Shown here: piece after piece, positions 12,818 to 20,896 of the stretch
Position numbering within the stretch: position 1 is the stretch's first letter
Layout: each line of letters starts with the position of its first letter
NCBI RefSeq assembly: GCF_024281235.1
Contig: NZ_JAHWXY010000002.1
Location: 620,001-684,000, forward strand
DNA from: Shinella daejeonensis
GTDB taxonomy: Bacteria > Pseudomonadota > Alphaproteobacteria > Rhizobiales > Rhizobiaceae
Length of the DNA stretch: 64,000 nt
Direction: 5' to 3'
Program-made: the position numbers and the translations under genes
The notes under the pieces: generated by a model
What the model was told of the DNA's origin: nothing
Database searches by the model: none
Seen by the model: the letters and a program-made list of their open reading frames with translations, nothing else

Positions 12818-14377
12818 ATGGCCGCGAGCTACCTCATCGGGCTGGATTATGGATCGGAATCCGCCCGGGGCGTACTGATCGACACGGCGACGGGCGCGCA
12901 GGTGGCAAGCCATGTGCATCCCTATCGCCACGGCATCCTGACGCGCAACCTTGCCGACGGCACGCCGCTGCCGCCGGATTTCGTATTGCAGGACGCCGAC
13001 GACTACACCGAGGCCGCGGCCGGGATCCTGTCCCGCCTGGGACGCGGACGGACGGTGGAAGGCATCGGCATCGGCTTCACCGCCAGTTCCCCGCTTCCCG
13101 CCCGCGCCGACGGCACGCCGCTCTCCCGCATCGCACGCGACGCTCCCCATGCCTATGTCAAGCTCTGGAAACACAATGCGCAGGCCTATGCGGATGCCAT
13201 CAACGCGCACCCCCATCCCTTCCTCGCCGGTTTCGGCGGCCGGGTTTCGGGCGAGTGGCTGCTTGCGAAGGCGGCGCAGGTCGCCGCGCAAGCGCCTGAA
13301 CTATGGGCGGCGACCGACCGTTTCATCGAAGGCGGCGACTGGCTCGTGTGGCAATTGACCGGCAGGGAAGCGCGCGGCCTCGGCTTTGCCGCCTACAAGG
13401 CGCAGTTTTCCACCGAGGCCGGCTATCCGCAGGGGATCGTCGACGGTCTCGACCGCCGGGTAACGCCGCCGCTGCCGGTGGGGACGGCCGCCGGCGCACT
13501 GACGCCGGCCTGGCGCGGGCGCACCGGCATCGAAGGTCCGGCAACGGTCGCCGTCGCAGTCATCGATTCCCATGTCGTGCTGCCGGCGATCGGCGCGGTG
13601 ACCCCCGGCTGTTTCGTCGGCGCGCTCGGCACGTCCGCGGCCTATCTCTATCTCGACGACCGCCCCGGCCGTCTTCCCGACGGGATCGAGGGCATGGCCT
13701 TCAACGGCTCGATGCGCGACCTCTGGCTCTACGAAGCGGGGCAGGCAAGCTTCGGCGACACGCTTGCCTGGTTCGTGCGGACCTTTCCGCGAGGCGCGGA
13801 CATGGCGGAGAGTTTTCGCGCCTATGACGCGGAGGCCGCCGCGCTTGCGCCGGCGGCCGGGCGGCTGATTGCGCTCGACTGGTGGGGCGGCAACCGCGTC
13901 CCCCACGCCGACGGCAATCTTTCCGGCGTGCTCGCCGGACTGACGCGGGAGACGACGGCCGGCGAGATCTATCTTGCCCTGATGGAGGGCTTGTGTTTCG
14001 GCACGCGCACCGTGTTCGACTGCTTCACCCGTAGCGGACTGTCACCCCGGCAGGTGTTGATGACCAGCGGTCTTGCCCGCGCCAATCCGCTGCTGGTGCA
14101 GATCATCGCGGATGTGCTCGACCGGCCTGTTTCGGTTCCCGACATAGACAACGCCACCGCCGTCGGCGCCGCCATCCACGGTGCGGTGGCCGGCGGCGTG
14201 GTCGCAGACTACGCGGAAGGGGCGCGTCGCTTCGGCGCGCATGACGTCTCCCGCGTGACGCCGCGCCCGGCGCAGGCAAGGGTCTATGCCGCGGCCTACC
14301 GGCTTCACGGCGATCTCGGCCGGCAGGACGGACTGCGCCAGGCGCTGCATGGCCTGCGCCGTCTCGACGGAGCCTGA
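12818..14377 (+). CDS. FGGY-family carbohydrate kinase, ribulokinase-like
   Basis: A 519-residue ATP-dependent sugar kinase. The N-terminus GLDYGSESARGVLIDTATG is the FGGY/actin-fold phosphate loop and resembles AraB; LWKHNAQAYADAI and the C-terminal GLARANPLLVQIIADVL with AVGAAIHGAVA complete the two domains. AraB-like kinases phosphorylate ketopentoses or polyols; the true substrate cannot be read. It is first in a cluster with an FrcBCA-like importer, an aldolase-like protein and a PfkB kinase, so it probably acts on the imported sugar or a derivative. AGAAG ribosome site upstream. Confidence 0.88.
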   Translation: MAASYLIGLDYGSESARGVLIDTATGAQVASHVHPYRHGILTRNLADGTPLPPDFVLQDADDYTEAAAGILSRLGRGRTVEGIGIGFTASSPLPARADGTPLSRIARDAPHAYVKLWKHNAQAYADAINAHPHPFLAGFGGRVSGEWLLAKAAQVAAQAPELWAATDRFIEGGDWLVWQLTGREARGLGFAAYKAQFSTEAGYPQGIVDGLDRRVTPPLPVGTAAGALTPAWRGRTGIEGPATVAVAVIDSHVVLPAIGAVTPGCFVGALGTSAAYLYLDDRPGRLPDGIEGMAFNGSMRDLWLYEAGQASFGDTLAWFVRTFPRGADMAESFRAYDAEAAALAPAAGRLIALDWWGGNRVPHADGNLSGVLAGLTRETTAGEIYLALMEGLCFGTRTVFDCFTRSGLSPRQVLMTSGLARANPLLVQIIADVLDRPVSVPDIDNATAVGAAIHGAVAGGVVADYAEGARRFGAHDVSRVTPRPAQARVYAAAYRLHGDLGRQDGLRQALHGLRRLDGA

Positions 14378-14403
14378 CGAAGGACAGGCGGGTCTTGCAG
14401 CCG

Positions 14404-14426
14404 GTCTATTTTGGACAAAAATAGAC
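14404..14426. promoter_or_regulatory. Inverted repeat upstream of sugar-binding protein
   Basis: Exact 9-bp arms GTCTATTTT and AAAATAGAC around a 5-base centre, 21 bases before a promoter-like TTGACT box. T-rich/A-rich arms resemble NagC/Mlc-type ROK operators, so this is a good second site for the divergent ROK repressor (inference). Confidence 0.5.
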
Positions 14427-14446
14427 AAAAGAATTCTTATTACCAT

Positions 14447-14475
14447 TTGACTTCATCCAAAACTGATGCCCTAAT
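14447..14475 (+). promoter_or_regulatory. Sigma-70-like promoter for the sugar importer genes
   Basis: TTGACT at 14447 and CCTAAT at 14470 separated by 17 bases, about 75 bases upstream of the binding-protein ATG. It would let the importer genes be transcribed separately from the kinase. Confidence 0.45.
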
Positions 14476-14551
14476 CCCATCGGCCTTTGAGGAGAGGCTG
14501 GCCGCCCGGACAACCGGAAACGGGGCGGACCGTTGTTTTTGGGAGGTTTTC

Positions 14552-15565
14552 ATGTCGTTTCATCGCATTCGCGCATCCGCGCGCTCGAAAAGCCTTTATG
14601 CCGGCCTGAGCGCCTTCGGCCTCATGCTCGGCCTTGCCCTTACGCCCGCTTCCGCCTCGGCGGAGGACGTCATCGTCGGGCTCGTCACCAAGACGGAAGT
14701 CAACCCGTTCTTCGTCAAGATGCGTCAGGCCGCCGAAACCCGCGCCAAGGAGAAGGGACTGACGCTGATCGCCCGCGCCGGCAAGTTCGACGGCGACAAC
14801 GAAGGCCAGGTCGCGGCCATCGAGGATCTGATCAGCGCCGGCGCGAAGGGCATCCTCGTCACGCCGAACAATTCGTCCGGCATGCTCGACATCATCAAGC
14901 GGGCGCGCGAGAGCGGCATCCTGGTGATTGCGCTCGATACCGCCACCGATCCGGCCGATGCGGTCGACGCCACCTTCGCCACGGACAATTTCGAGGCCGG
15001 CGTCAAACAGGGCGCCTATGCGCGCAAGGCGATGGGCGACAAGGAAGCCGTCGTCGCGATGCTGGACGGCACGCCCGGCGGCACCGTCGACACCTTCCGT
15101 CACGACGGCTACCTCAAGGGCTTCGGCATCGCCGAGGGCGATCCGGCCATCGTCGGCGCGGCGATCACCAACGGCGCGCAGGACAAGGGACAGGTCGGCA
15201 TGGAGAACCTCTTGTCCAAGAACGGCGATATCAATGCGGTCTACACCATCAACGAGCCGGCGGCCGCCGGCGCCTATGCGGCGCTGAAATCCTTCGGCAA
15301 GGAAGACGACGTCATGCTGACCTCGATCGACGGCGGCTGCGCCGGCGTTCGCGACGTCAAGGACGGGAAGATCGCCGCGACGGTCATGCAGTTCCCCTAC
15401 AAGATGGCCGAGATGGGCGTCGACGCCATCGCCGAATATGCCGCCACCGGCGACAAGCCGAGCGGCTTCGTCGACACGGGCTCGGAACTGATCACCGACA
15501 AGCCGGTGGAAGGGCTCGAATCCAAGGACACCGCCTGGGGTCTGGAAAACTGCTGGGGCGACTGA
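14552..15565 (+). CDS. Sugar ABC transporter periplasmic binding protein, FrcB-like
   Basis: A 337-residue type I periplasmic binding protein (Peripla_BP_4). The signal peptide runs to about residue 35 (TPASASAED). The mature start VGLVTKTEVNPFFVKM, GKFDGDNEGQVAAIEDLI and FATDNFEAG closely resemble the fructose-binding FrcB of Sinorhizobium. ATG 14552 is chosen for its GGGAGG ribosome site. Binding proteins of this family bring in pyranose or furanose sugars; the ligand may be fructose-like, but the enzymes around it suggest another ketose or polyol. Confidence 0.92.
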   Translation: MSFHRIRASARSKSLYAGLSAFGLMLGLALTPASASAEDVIVGLVTKTEVNPFFVKMRQAAETRAKEKGLTLIARAGKFDGDNEGQVAAIEDLISAGAKGILVTPNNSSGMLDIIKRARESGILVIALDTATDPADAVDATFATDNFEAGVKQGAYARKAMGDKEAVVAMLDGTPGGTVDTFRHDGYLKGFGIAEGDPAIVGAAITNGAQDKGQVGMENLLSKNGDINAVYTINEPAAAGAYAALKSFGKEDDVMLTSIDGGCAGVRDVKDGKIAATVMQFPYKMAEMGVDAIAEYAATGDKPSGFVDTGSELITDKPVEGLESKDTAWGLENCWGD

Positions 15566-15717
15566 TCCCGCCATCCTGTGCGGGACGGCACCTCACACCG
15601 GCATGACGTCTACTCGACGCATCCATGCCGGTGGAGCACGCCCGCACAGCGCTCCGACAGATCGCGGCCGGTCCTGCGCCGCGATCTCTCCTGGTCGCCG
15701 TGAGACATGAGATTTCC

Positions 15718-16719
15718 ATGAACGCAGCCAGCGCTTCTCCGTCCCCGACGTCATCCAGCTCGTCGCCCAGCCTGAAGGCCCGTATTCTGGGCACGCCGTC
15801 GGCGGGACCTCTTCTGGTGCTCATCGTTTTCTGCGTGATCTTCGCATTCACCAATCCGCGTTTCCTCGCCACGCACAATATCTCGATCATCCTCCAGCAG
15901 ACCGTCATCATCGGCACGCTCGCCATCGGGCAGACGCTCATCATCCTGACGGCCGGCATCGATCTGGCGGTCGGCGCAATCTGCGTGCTCGGGACGATCG
16001 TCGCCGGCAAGCTGGTCAATCTCGGCTACGACCCGGTCCTGTCGATGGGCTTCGCCATATTGCTGTGCACGCTTTCCGGTCTTGCCGCCGGGGGGCTCGT
16101 CGCCGGCCTGCGGCTGCCGCCCTTCATCGTCACGCTCGGCATACTCGGCATCCTGACGGCCGCGCTGCGCCTCATTTCGGAGGGCGGCGCCTTTCCCGTT
16201 CGCGATCCCTTTCTCGCCTGGACCGGCACGACGCTGAAGACGGGCGGCTTCGTGCTGACCTATGGTATCCTGATCATGGCGGGGCTCTATGTCTTCGTCT
16301 GGTATCTTCTGAACGAGACCAAATGGGGCCGGCATCTCTACGCTATCGGCAACAATCCGGAAGCCGCCCGTCTGGTCGGCATCCCGGTTCGCCGCCATCT
16401 GGTTTCGGTCTATCTGCTTGCAGGACTGATCTACGGCATCGCCGCCTGGCTGGCGCTCGGCCGCATTCCCAACGCCGATCCCAATGCGCTGCAAACCGCC
16501 AATCTCGATTCCATCACGGCGGTGGTCATCGGCGGCACCAGCCTGTTCGGCGGTCGCGGCGGTCTCATCGGCACGCTGGTGGGAGCCCTCATCGTCGGCG
16601 TCCTGCGCAACGGCCTGACGCTCGCCGGCATCGATCCGCTGTGGCAGGATCTCATCACCGGCATCCTCGTCATCGTCGCCGTCGCCCTCGACCAGATGTC
16701 GCGGAGGAAAAACCGATGA
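15718..16719 (+). CDS. Sugar ABC transporter permease, FrcC/RbsC-like
   Basis: A 333-residue inner-membrane permease of the BPD_transp_2 family with about eight to ten hydrophobic segments. GQTLIILTAGIDLAVGA is the conserved cytoplasmic-loop region of ribose/fructose-type permeases. A Ser/Pro-rich tail of about 20 residues precedes the first membrane segment. ATG 15718 fits this; the frame is open further upstream with no better ribosome site. The stop overlaps the ATPase start (ATGA). Confidence 0.92.
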   Translation: MNAASASPSPTSSSSSPSLKARILGTPSAGPLLVLIVFCVIFAFTNPRFLATHNISIILQQTVIIGTLAIGQTLIILTAGIDLAVGAICVLGTIVAGKLVNLGYDPVLSMGFAILLCTLSGLAAGGLVAGLRLPPFIVTLGILGILTAALRLISEGGAFPVRDPFLAWTGTTLKTGGFVLTYGILIMAGLYVFVWYLLNETKWGRHLYAIGNNPEAARLVGIPVRRHLVSVYLLAGLIYGIAAWLALGRIPNADPNALQTANLDSITAVVIGGTSLFGGRGGLIGTLVGALIVGVLRNGLTLAGIDPLWQDLITGILVIVAVALDQMSRRKNR

Positions 16720-17510
16720 CCGGAGACATCAGCCTTCAGCCGGCGGCCGGCGACGCGCCGCACATCGTTCTGGAAGCCCGCAACGTCGTGAAGACCTACG
16801 GCCATGTCACCGCGCTCGACGGGGTCGACTTCGAACTGCGCGACGGGGAGATCCTCGCGATCGTCGGCGACAACGGCGCCGGCAAGAGCACGCTCATCAA
16901 GACACTGACGGGGGCCGTCCACCCGACCAGCGGCGAAATCCTGCTCGACGGCCGGCCGATCCAGTTCAAGGGACCGCTCGGCGCACGCCATGCCGGTATC
17001 GAGACGGTCTACCAGGACCTCGCCGTCGCGCCAGCGCTCGACATCGCCTCCAACCTGTTCCTCGGGCGCGAGCTTCGTTGCCCGGGCGTTCTCGGCAGCA
17101 TCTTCCGGCGGCTCGACAAGAGGCGGATGCGCGATGAAGCCCAGCGCGCGATGAACGAGCTGAAATTCCGCCTGCCCTCGATCAGCAACGCCGTCGAGGC
17201 GCTGTCGGGCGGCCAGCGGCAGGGCGTCGCCGTCGCCCGCGCGGCGCTCTTCGCCCGCAAGCTTGTCATCATGGACGAGCCGACCGCCGCCCTCGGGGTG
17301 CGCGAGACCGGCCAGGTGCTGGAATTGATCCGCTCGATCCGCGACCGGGGCTTGCCCGTCGTGCTGATCAGTCACAATATGCCGAACGTCTTCGAGATCG
17401 CCGATCGCATCCATATCATGCGGCTCGGCCGGCGTGCCGCCGTGGTAACACCAAAATCGCACTCGATGAACGATGTGGTCGCCATCATGACCGGCGCGGC
17501 CACAGCCTGA
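16716..17510 (+). CDS. Sugar ABC transporter ATPase, FrcA-like
   Basis: A 264-residue ATPase with a single nucleotide-binding domain: Walker A GDNGAGKST, signature LSGGQRQGVAVARA, Walker B VIMDEPTAALG. The one-domain form is the FrcA type, unlike the double-domain RbsA/XylG ATPases. It starts inside the permease stop codon (ATGA overlap), which indicates coupling. With 14552 and 15718 it makes a complete importer. Confidence 0.93.
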   Translation: MTGDISLQPAAGDAPHIVLEARNVVKTYGHVTALDGVDFELRDGEILAIVGDNGAGKSTLIKTLTGAVHPTSGEILLDGRPIQFKGPLGARHAGIETVYQDLAVAPALDIASNLFLGRELRCPGVLGSIFRRLDKRRMRDEAQRAMNELKFRLPSISNAVEALSGGQRQGVAVARAALFARKLVIMDEPTAALGVRETGQVLELIRSIRDRGLPVVLISHNMPNVFEIADRIHIMRLGRRAAVVTPKSHSMNDVVAIMTGAATA

Positions 17511-17560
17511 TCCCTTCCGCCGGCCCGTCCGGGCAGGCTTTCTCAGAACGGAGTGCTCCC

Positions 17561-18592
17561 ATGTATCGCCTCGACCAGAAACTGTCCCGCATCCACGCCG
17601 GCCGATATACCCGCGACGATTTCATCATCGCCGACGCGAAAGACGGCGACATGGGACCGAGCATGACCTCCTGCGGCCCCCGGCGCGGCAAGGACGGCAC
17701 ATGGACCCGCTATCACACCCGGCCGGAATTCCTGGAGAATATCCGCGCGGTCGTGGAGCAGGACATCGTCGACATCATGCTGACCTCCGCCTCCAACCTG
17801 GAAGCGCTGATCGAAATGGGGGTCTACCGCGATAGCGCCATCAAGCCGGCGATCCGCGCGAACGACACCACGGACGTCTGGGTCGGCCGCGGCGCGGCTT
17901 ATGCGCAGAAGCCTTCGCGCCCGTTCCGCACCGCCTCGCTGTCGCGCGTCGCCACAGGCACCATCGATCCGGCCCCCGGCGCGCCGATCACCGGCACCGA
18001 TCTCGGCCTCTATTCCATCACCTTCAACAACGATCTCGACCATGACTACGAGTCGATGGAGGCGTTCTGGGAATTCCGCGAGGACGCGGCCCGCAACAAC
18101 TTCAAATACTTCCTCGAAGTGTTCAATCCCAACGTGGCCTGCGGCATCGATCCGGAATTGCTGCCGCACTATGTCAACGACATGATCATGCGCTGCATCG
18201 CCGGCGTCACCAGGGCGGATCGCCCGCGATTCCTGAAAATCCCCTTCAACGGCGCCAAGGCGATGGAGGAACTGGCCTCCTACGATCCAAGCACCGTCGT
18301 CGGCGTTCTGGGCGGCGGCGCGGGCACGACGCGCGACTGCTTCGAACTGCTTCACCAGGCGGAGCGTTTCGGCGCACGCGTCGCCCTCTTCGGCCGCAAG
18401 ATCAATCTGGCGGAAAACCCGCTGGCGATGATCCGCTTCATGCGTGAGGTCGCATCGGGCAATATTTCGCCTTCGGAAGCGGTGAAGGGCTACCATGACA
18501 GCCTGCGCAAGGACGGCATCACGCCGATCCGCGACCTTGCCGCGGACAACGAAACCACCGAAGCCGTTCTCAAGCCGGAGCAGTCGAAATGA
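17561..18592 (+). CDS. Class I aldolase-like (beta/alpha)8 protein
   Basis: A 343-residue protein without a clearly known name. Features point to the DhnA/LacD class I aldolase superfamily: FLKIPFNGAK offers a Schiff-base lysine (Lys226), and GVLGGGAGTTRDCFELL plus VALFGRKIN look like the C-terminal phosphate-binding strands. The N-terminus YRLDQKLSRIHAGRYTRDDFI and SMTSCGPRRGKDGT are unusual. Placed between an importer and a PfkB kinase, it may cleave a ketose phosphate or bisphosphate. Its stop overlaps the kinase start. Alternative: an isomerase or transaldolase-like enzyme of the same fold. Confidence 0.65.
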   Translation: MYRLDQKLSRIHAGRYTRDDFIIADAKDGDMGPSMTSCGPRRGKDGTWTRYHTRPEFLENIRAVVEQDIVDIMLTSASNLEALIEMGVYRDSAIKPAIRANDTTDVWVGRGAAYAQKPSRPFRTASLSRVATGTIDPAPGAPITGTDLGLYSITFNNDLDHDYESMEAFWEFREDAARNNFKYFLEVFNPNVACGIDPELLPHYVNDMIMRCIAGVTRADRPRFLKIPFNGAKAMEELASYDPSTVVGVLGGGAGTTRDCFELLHQAERFGARVALFGRKINLAENPLAMIRFMREVASGNISPSEAVKGYHDSLRKDGITPIRDLAADNETTEAVLKPEQSK

Positions 18593-19608
18593 CGACTGCG
18601 CGAAGGGGGGTCCTCACCGGGGGCACCTGGTGCGTCGACTACAATCGCAGCGTGAGCCACTGGCCGGGTGAAGACGGCCTTGCCGAACTTCTCGAGGAAG
18701 AGCGGCATGGCGGCGGCTCCGGCTGCAATCTCGCGCTCGACATCAAGCGTCTCGACCCGGCCATGCCGGTCGAGACCATCACCCTCGTCGGCGACGACGA
18801 CGACGGGCGCTATCTCCAGGCGCTCGCCGAGGAGGCGGGGATCGATGTGCGCCAGATGGCGGTCAGCAACAGGGCGGCGACGCAATTCTGCGACGCCTAT
18901 GTATCCCTGCAATCCCATCGGCGCACGCATATCTTCCACGCCGGCGTCGGTGCCTATCTGACGCCCGACCACTTCGACTTCACCGCCACGCACGCGCGTT
19001 TCCTGCATCTCGGCCTGCCCGGCGTGCACAAGACGCTCGACGCCCCATGGCACGACCTGCCGAACGGCTGGGTGGCGGTGCTGACAAAAGCCCGTGCCGC
19101 GGGCCTCAAGACCAATCTGGAGCTGGCAAGCGTCGATCGCGACCTGATGGCGCAGCTCACCGCGCCCTGCCTGCCGCATCTCGACTTCCTTGTCGTCAAC
19201 GACATGGAAATCGGCGCGATCGCCGGCATGGAGACCATCCGCGACGACCGGACGGACCGTGAGGCCTGCGAGCGCGCCGCACATATCGCATTGGAACGCG
19301 GCGCGATGCAGGTGGTCGCCGTCCATTGCCCGGCCTTCGCGATCGCCGTCAGCCGCCACGGCAAGACCGTGACGCTGCCGTCCGTCGCCATCCCGAGGGA
19401 GGAGGTGCTGGGAGCAAACGGCGCCGGCGACGCCTTTGCCGCGGGCATGCTCTACGGTCTGCACGAGGATTGGGCGGTGGAGGATTGCCTCGCCCTCGCC
19501 CACGCCGCCGCGGCCGCCTCGCTGCGCAGTATCTCCACCACCGGATCCGTCGTGTCGTGGCAGGAATGCCTCGCCCTCGCCCGGCAATGGGGATACCGTC
19601 CTCTCTGA
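18589..19608 (+). CDS. PfkB-family sugar kinase
   Basis: A 339-residue ribokinase-fold kinase. The N-terminal glycine pair lies in HGGGSGCNLALDI and the C-terminal signature GANGAGDAFAAGML holds the catalytic Asp281. PfkB enzymes phosphorylate sugars or sugar phosphates at a primary alcohol. ATGA overlap with the aldolase-like gene shows they are made together. A second kinase in the same cluster (FGGY, 12818) suggests either two phosphorylations before aldol cleavage or two different substrates. Confidence 0.87.
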   Translation: MTTARRGVLTGGTWCVDYNRSVSHWPGEDGLAELLEEERHGGGSGCNLALDIKRLDPAMPVETITLVGDDDDGRYLQALAEEAGIDVRQMAVSNRAATQFCDAYVSLQSHRRTHIFHAGVGAYLTPDHFDFTATHARFLHLGLPGVHKTLDAPWHDLPNGWVAVLTKARAAGLKTNLELASVDRDLMAQLTAPCLPHLDFLVVNDMEIGAIAGMETIRDDRTDREACERAAHIALERGAMQVVAVHCPAFAIAVSRHGKTVTLPSVAIPREEVLGANGAGDAFAAGMLYGLHEDWAVEDCLALAHAAAAASLRSISTTGSVVSWQECLALARQWGYRPL

Positions 19609-19615
19609 CCCGCCA

Positions 19616-19635
19616 CCCGGCGCACCGACGCCGGG
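19616..19635 (+). terminator. Hairpin after the PfkB gene
   Basis: Inverted repeat CCCGGCG / CGCCGGG with a 6-base loop, eight bases past the stop codon. No T-run follows directly. It marks the likely end of the sugar cluster transcript. Confidence 0.45.
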
Positions 19636-19778
19636 CGGACCTCTCCGCCCCTCGTCATCGAAAGCCGGTTTTCAGGCGGCCCCGGCCTTCTTGACCTTTT
19701 TTTCATGGTCCTCGCGTAAGCAGGTTCCTGTCGTCTCCACCTTGGAGGCGCCAGAGGGGGCAGAGCCGACGGATCACC

Positions 19779-20888
19779 ATGCCAAGCGTACGACCATTTG
19801 CAGCCGGAGACGTCGACGCGGTCGCGGACATGTTCCAGCGGCTTCTGCGCAAGAGCCGGCTGCCGGCAAGCGCCGACCTGCGCGCCTATCTGCGCGCATT
19901 GTTCCTCGACTTCTGCAAGCATGATCCCGACATCTGCTCGCGGGTGCATGTGCGCGACGACGGCACGGTCTCGGGTTTTCTTGGCGTCCTGCCGTTCGAT
20001 ATGCGCTTTGGGGACCGTTCCGTGCGGGCCGCAGCCTGCGGCACTTTCGTTTCCGACACCCGTGAAAGCGATCCTTTCGCCGGCGCGCGCCTGCTGCGCG
20101 ACGTGCTTTCCGGCCCGCAGGACCTGTCCTTCACGGAGACCTCCAACGATATTTCCACCAGCATGTGGCGGTCGATGCGCGCAACGCCGCTGGCCCCCTA
20201 CAGTCTCGAGTGGCTGCGGGTTCTCAAGCCATCCGCCTTCCTGCTCGCCGCAGCCGCGCCCCGCCTGCCCGGGCTGAAGCTTCTTGCACCTCTCGCACGC
20301 GGCGCGGACCGGTTCGTCACGCGTCGCGGCGGCCAGCAGGCGTGGATCCATTACAGCCCCGCCGCCGGCCGCGCCGACGCCCTCGTCGACACGGAAGCGG
20401 AAAATGACGAATTCGCCGGCCTCTGCCTGGAGTTTGCCGGCCGCTTCGCGCTGCGGCCGGACTGGGACCAGACAACGCTCGAAACGATGCTGGGCCACGC
20501 GGAACGCAAGGCGCTGCACGGCGAACGCGTGCAGCGCGTGGTCAGGACCCGCGCGGGCAAGCCCGTCGGCCTCTATCTCTACTATGGCGATCGTGGCGGG
20601 ATCGGCCGCACCGTCCAGGTCATGGCGGCAGCGGGCCATGAAGCGATCGTCCTCGACCGGCTGCTGCGCAGCGCCAGCGAACGCGGCCTCGCCGCCATTC
20701 GCGGCCGTACCCAGCCCAACCTGCTACAGGCGATGATCGGCAGCAAATTCGCTTTCCTCCAGACGTCGGCCACCCTTGTCCACGCCCGCGATCCGGAACT
20801 TCTCCAGGCTGCCGTCAACGGCCAGGCCTTTCTCAACGGACTGGCCGGCGAGGGCTGGACACGTCTCATCGGCGACCGGTTCGGATAG
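19779..20888 (+). CDS. GNAT-like acyltransferase, first gene of carrier-protein cluster
   Basis: A 369-residue cytoplasmic protein. The opening SVRPFAAGDVDAVADMFQRLL is typical of GNAT acyltransferases, and the C-terminal half (GKPVGLYLYYGDRGG, EAIVLDRLLRSASERGLAAIRGR) looks like a second GNAT-like unit. No precise family was recognised. It ends eight bases before an asparagine-synthase-type gene and leads a five-gene run with an acyl carrier protein and an AMP ligase, so it may transfer the carrier-bound acyl group to an amine or sugar (inference). Confidence 0.65.
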   Translation: MPSVRPFAAGDVDAVADMFQRLLRKSRLPASADLRAYLRALFLDFCKHDPDICSRVHVRDDGTVSGFLGVLPFDMRFGDRSVRAAACGTFVSDTRESDPFAGARLLRDVLSGPQDLSFTETSNDISTSMWRSMRATPLAPYSLEWLRVLKPSAFLLAAAAPRLPGLKLLAPLARGADRFVTRRGGQQAWIHYSPAAGRADALVDTEAENDEFAGLCLEFAGRFALRPDWDQTTLETMLGHAERKALHGERVQRVVRTRAGKPVGLYLYYGDRGGIGRTVQVMAAAGHEAIVLDRLLRSASERGLAAIRGRTQPNLLQAMIGSKFAFLQTSATLVHARDPELLQAAVNGQAFLNGLAGEGWTRLIGDRFG

Positions 20889-20896
20889 GGAACGAC

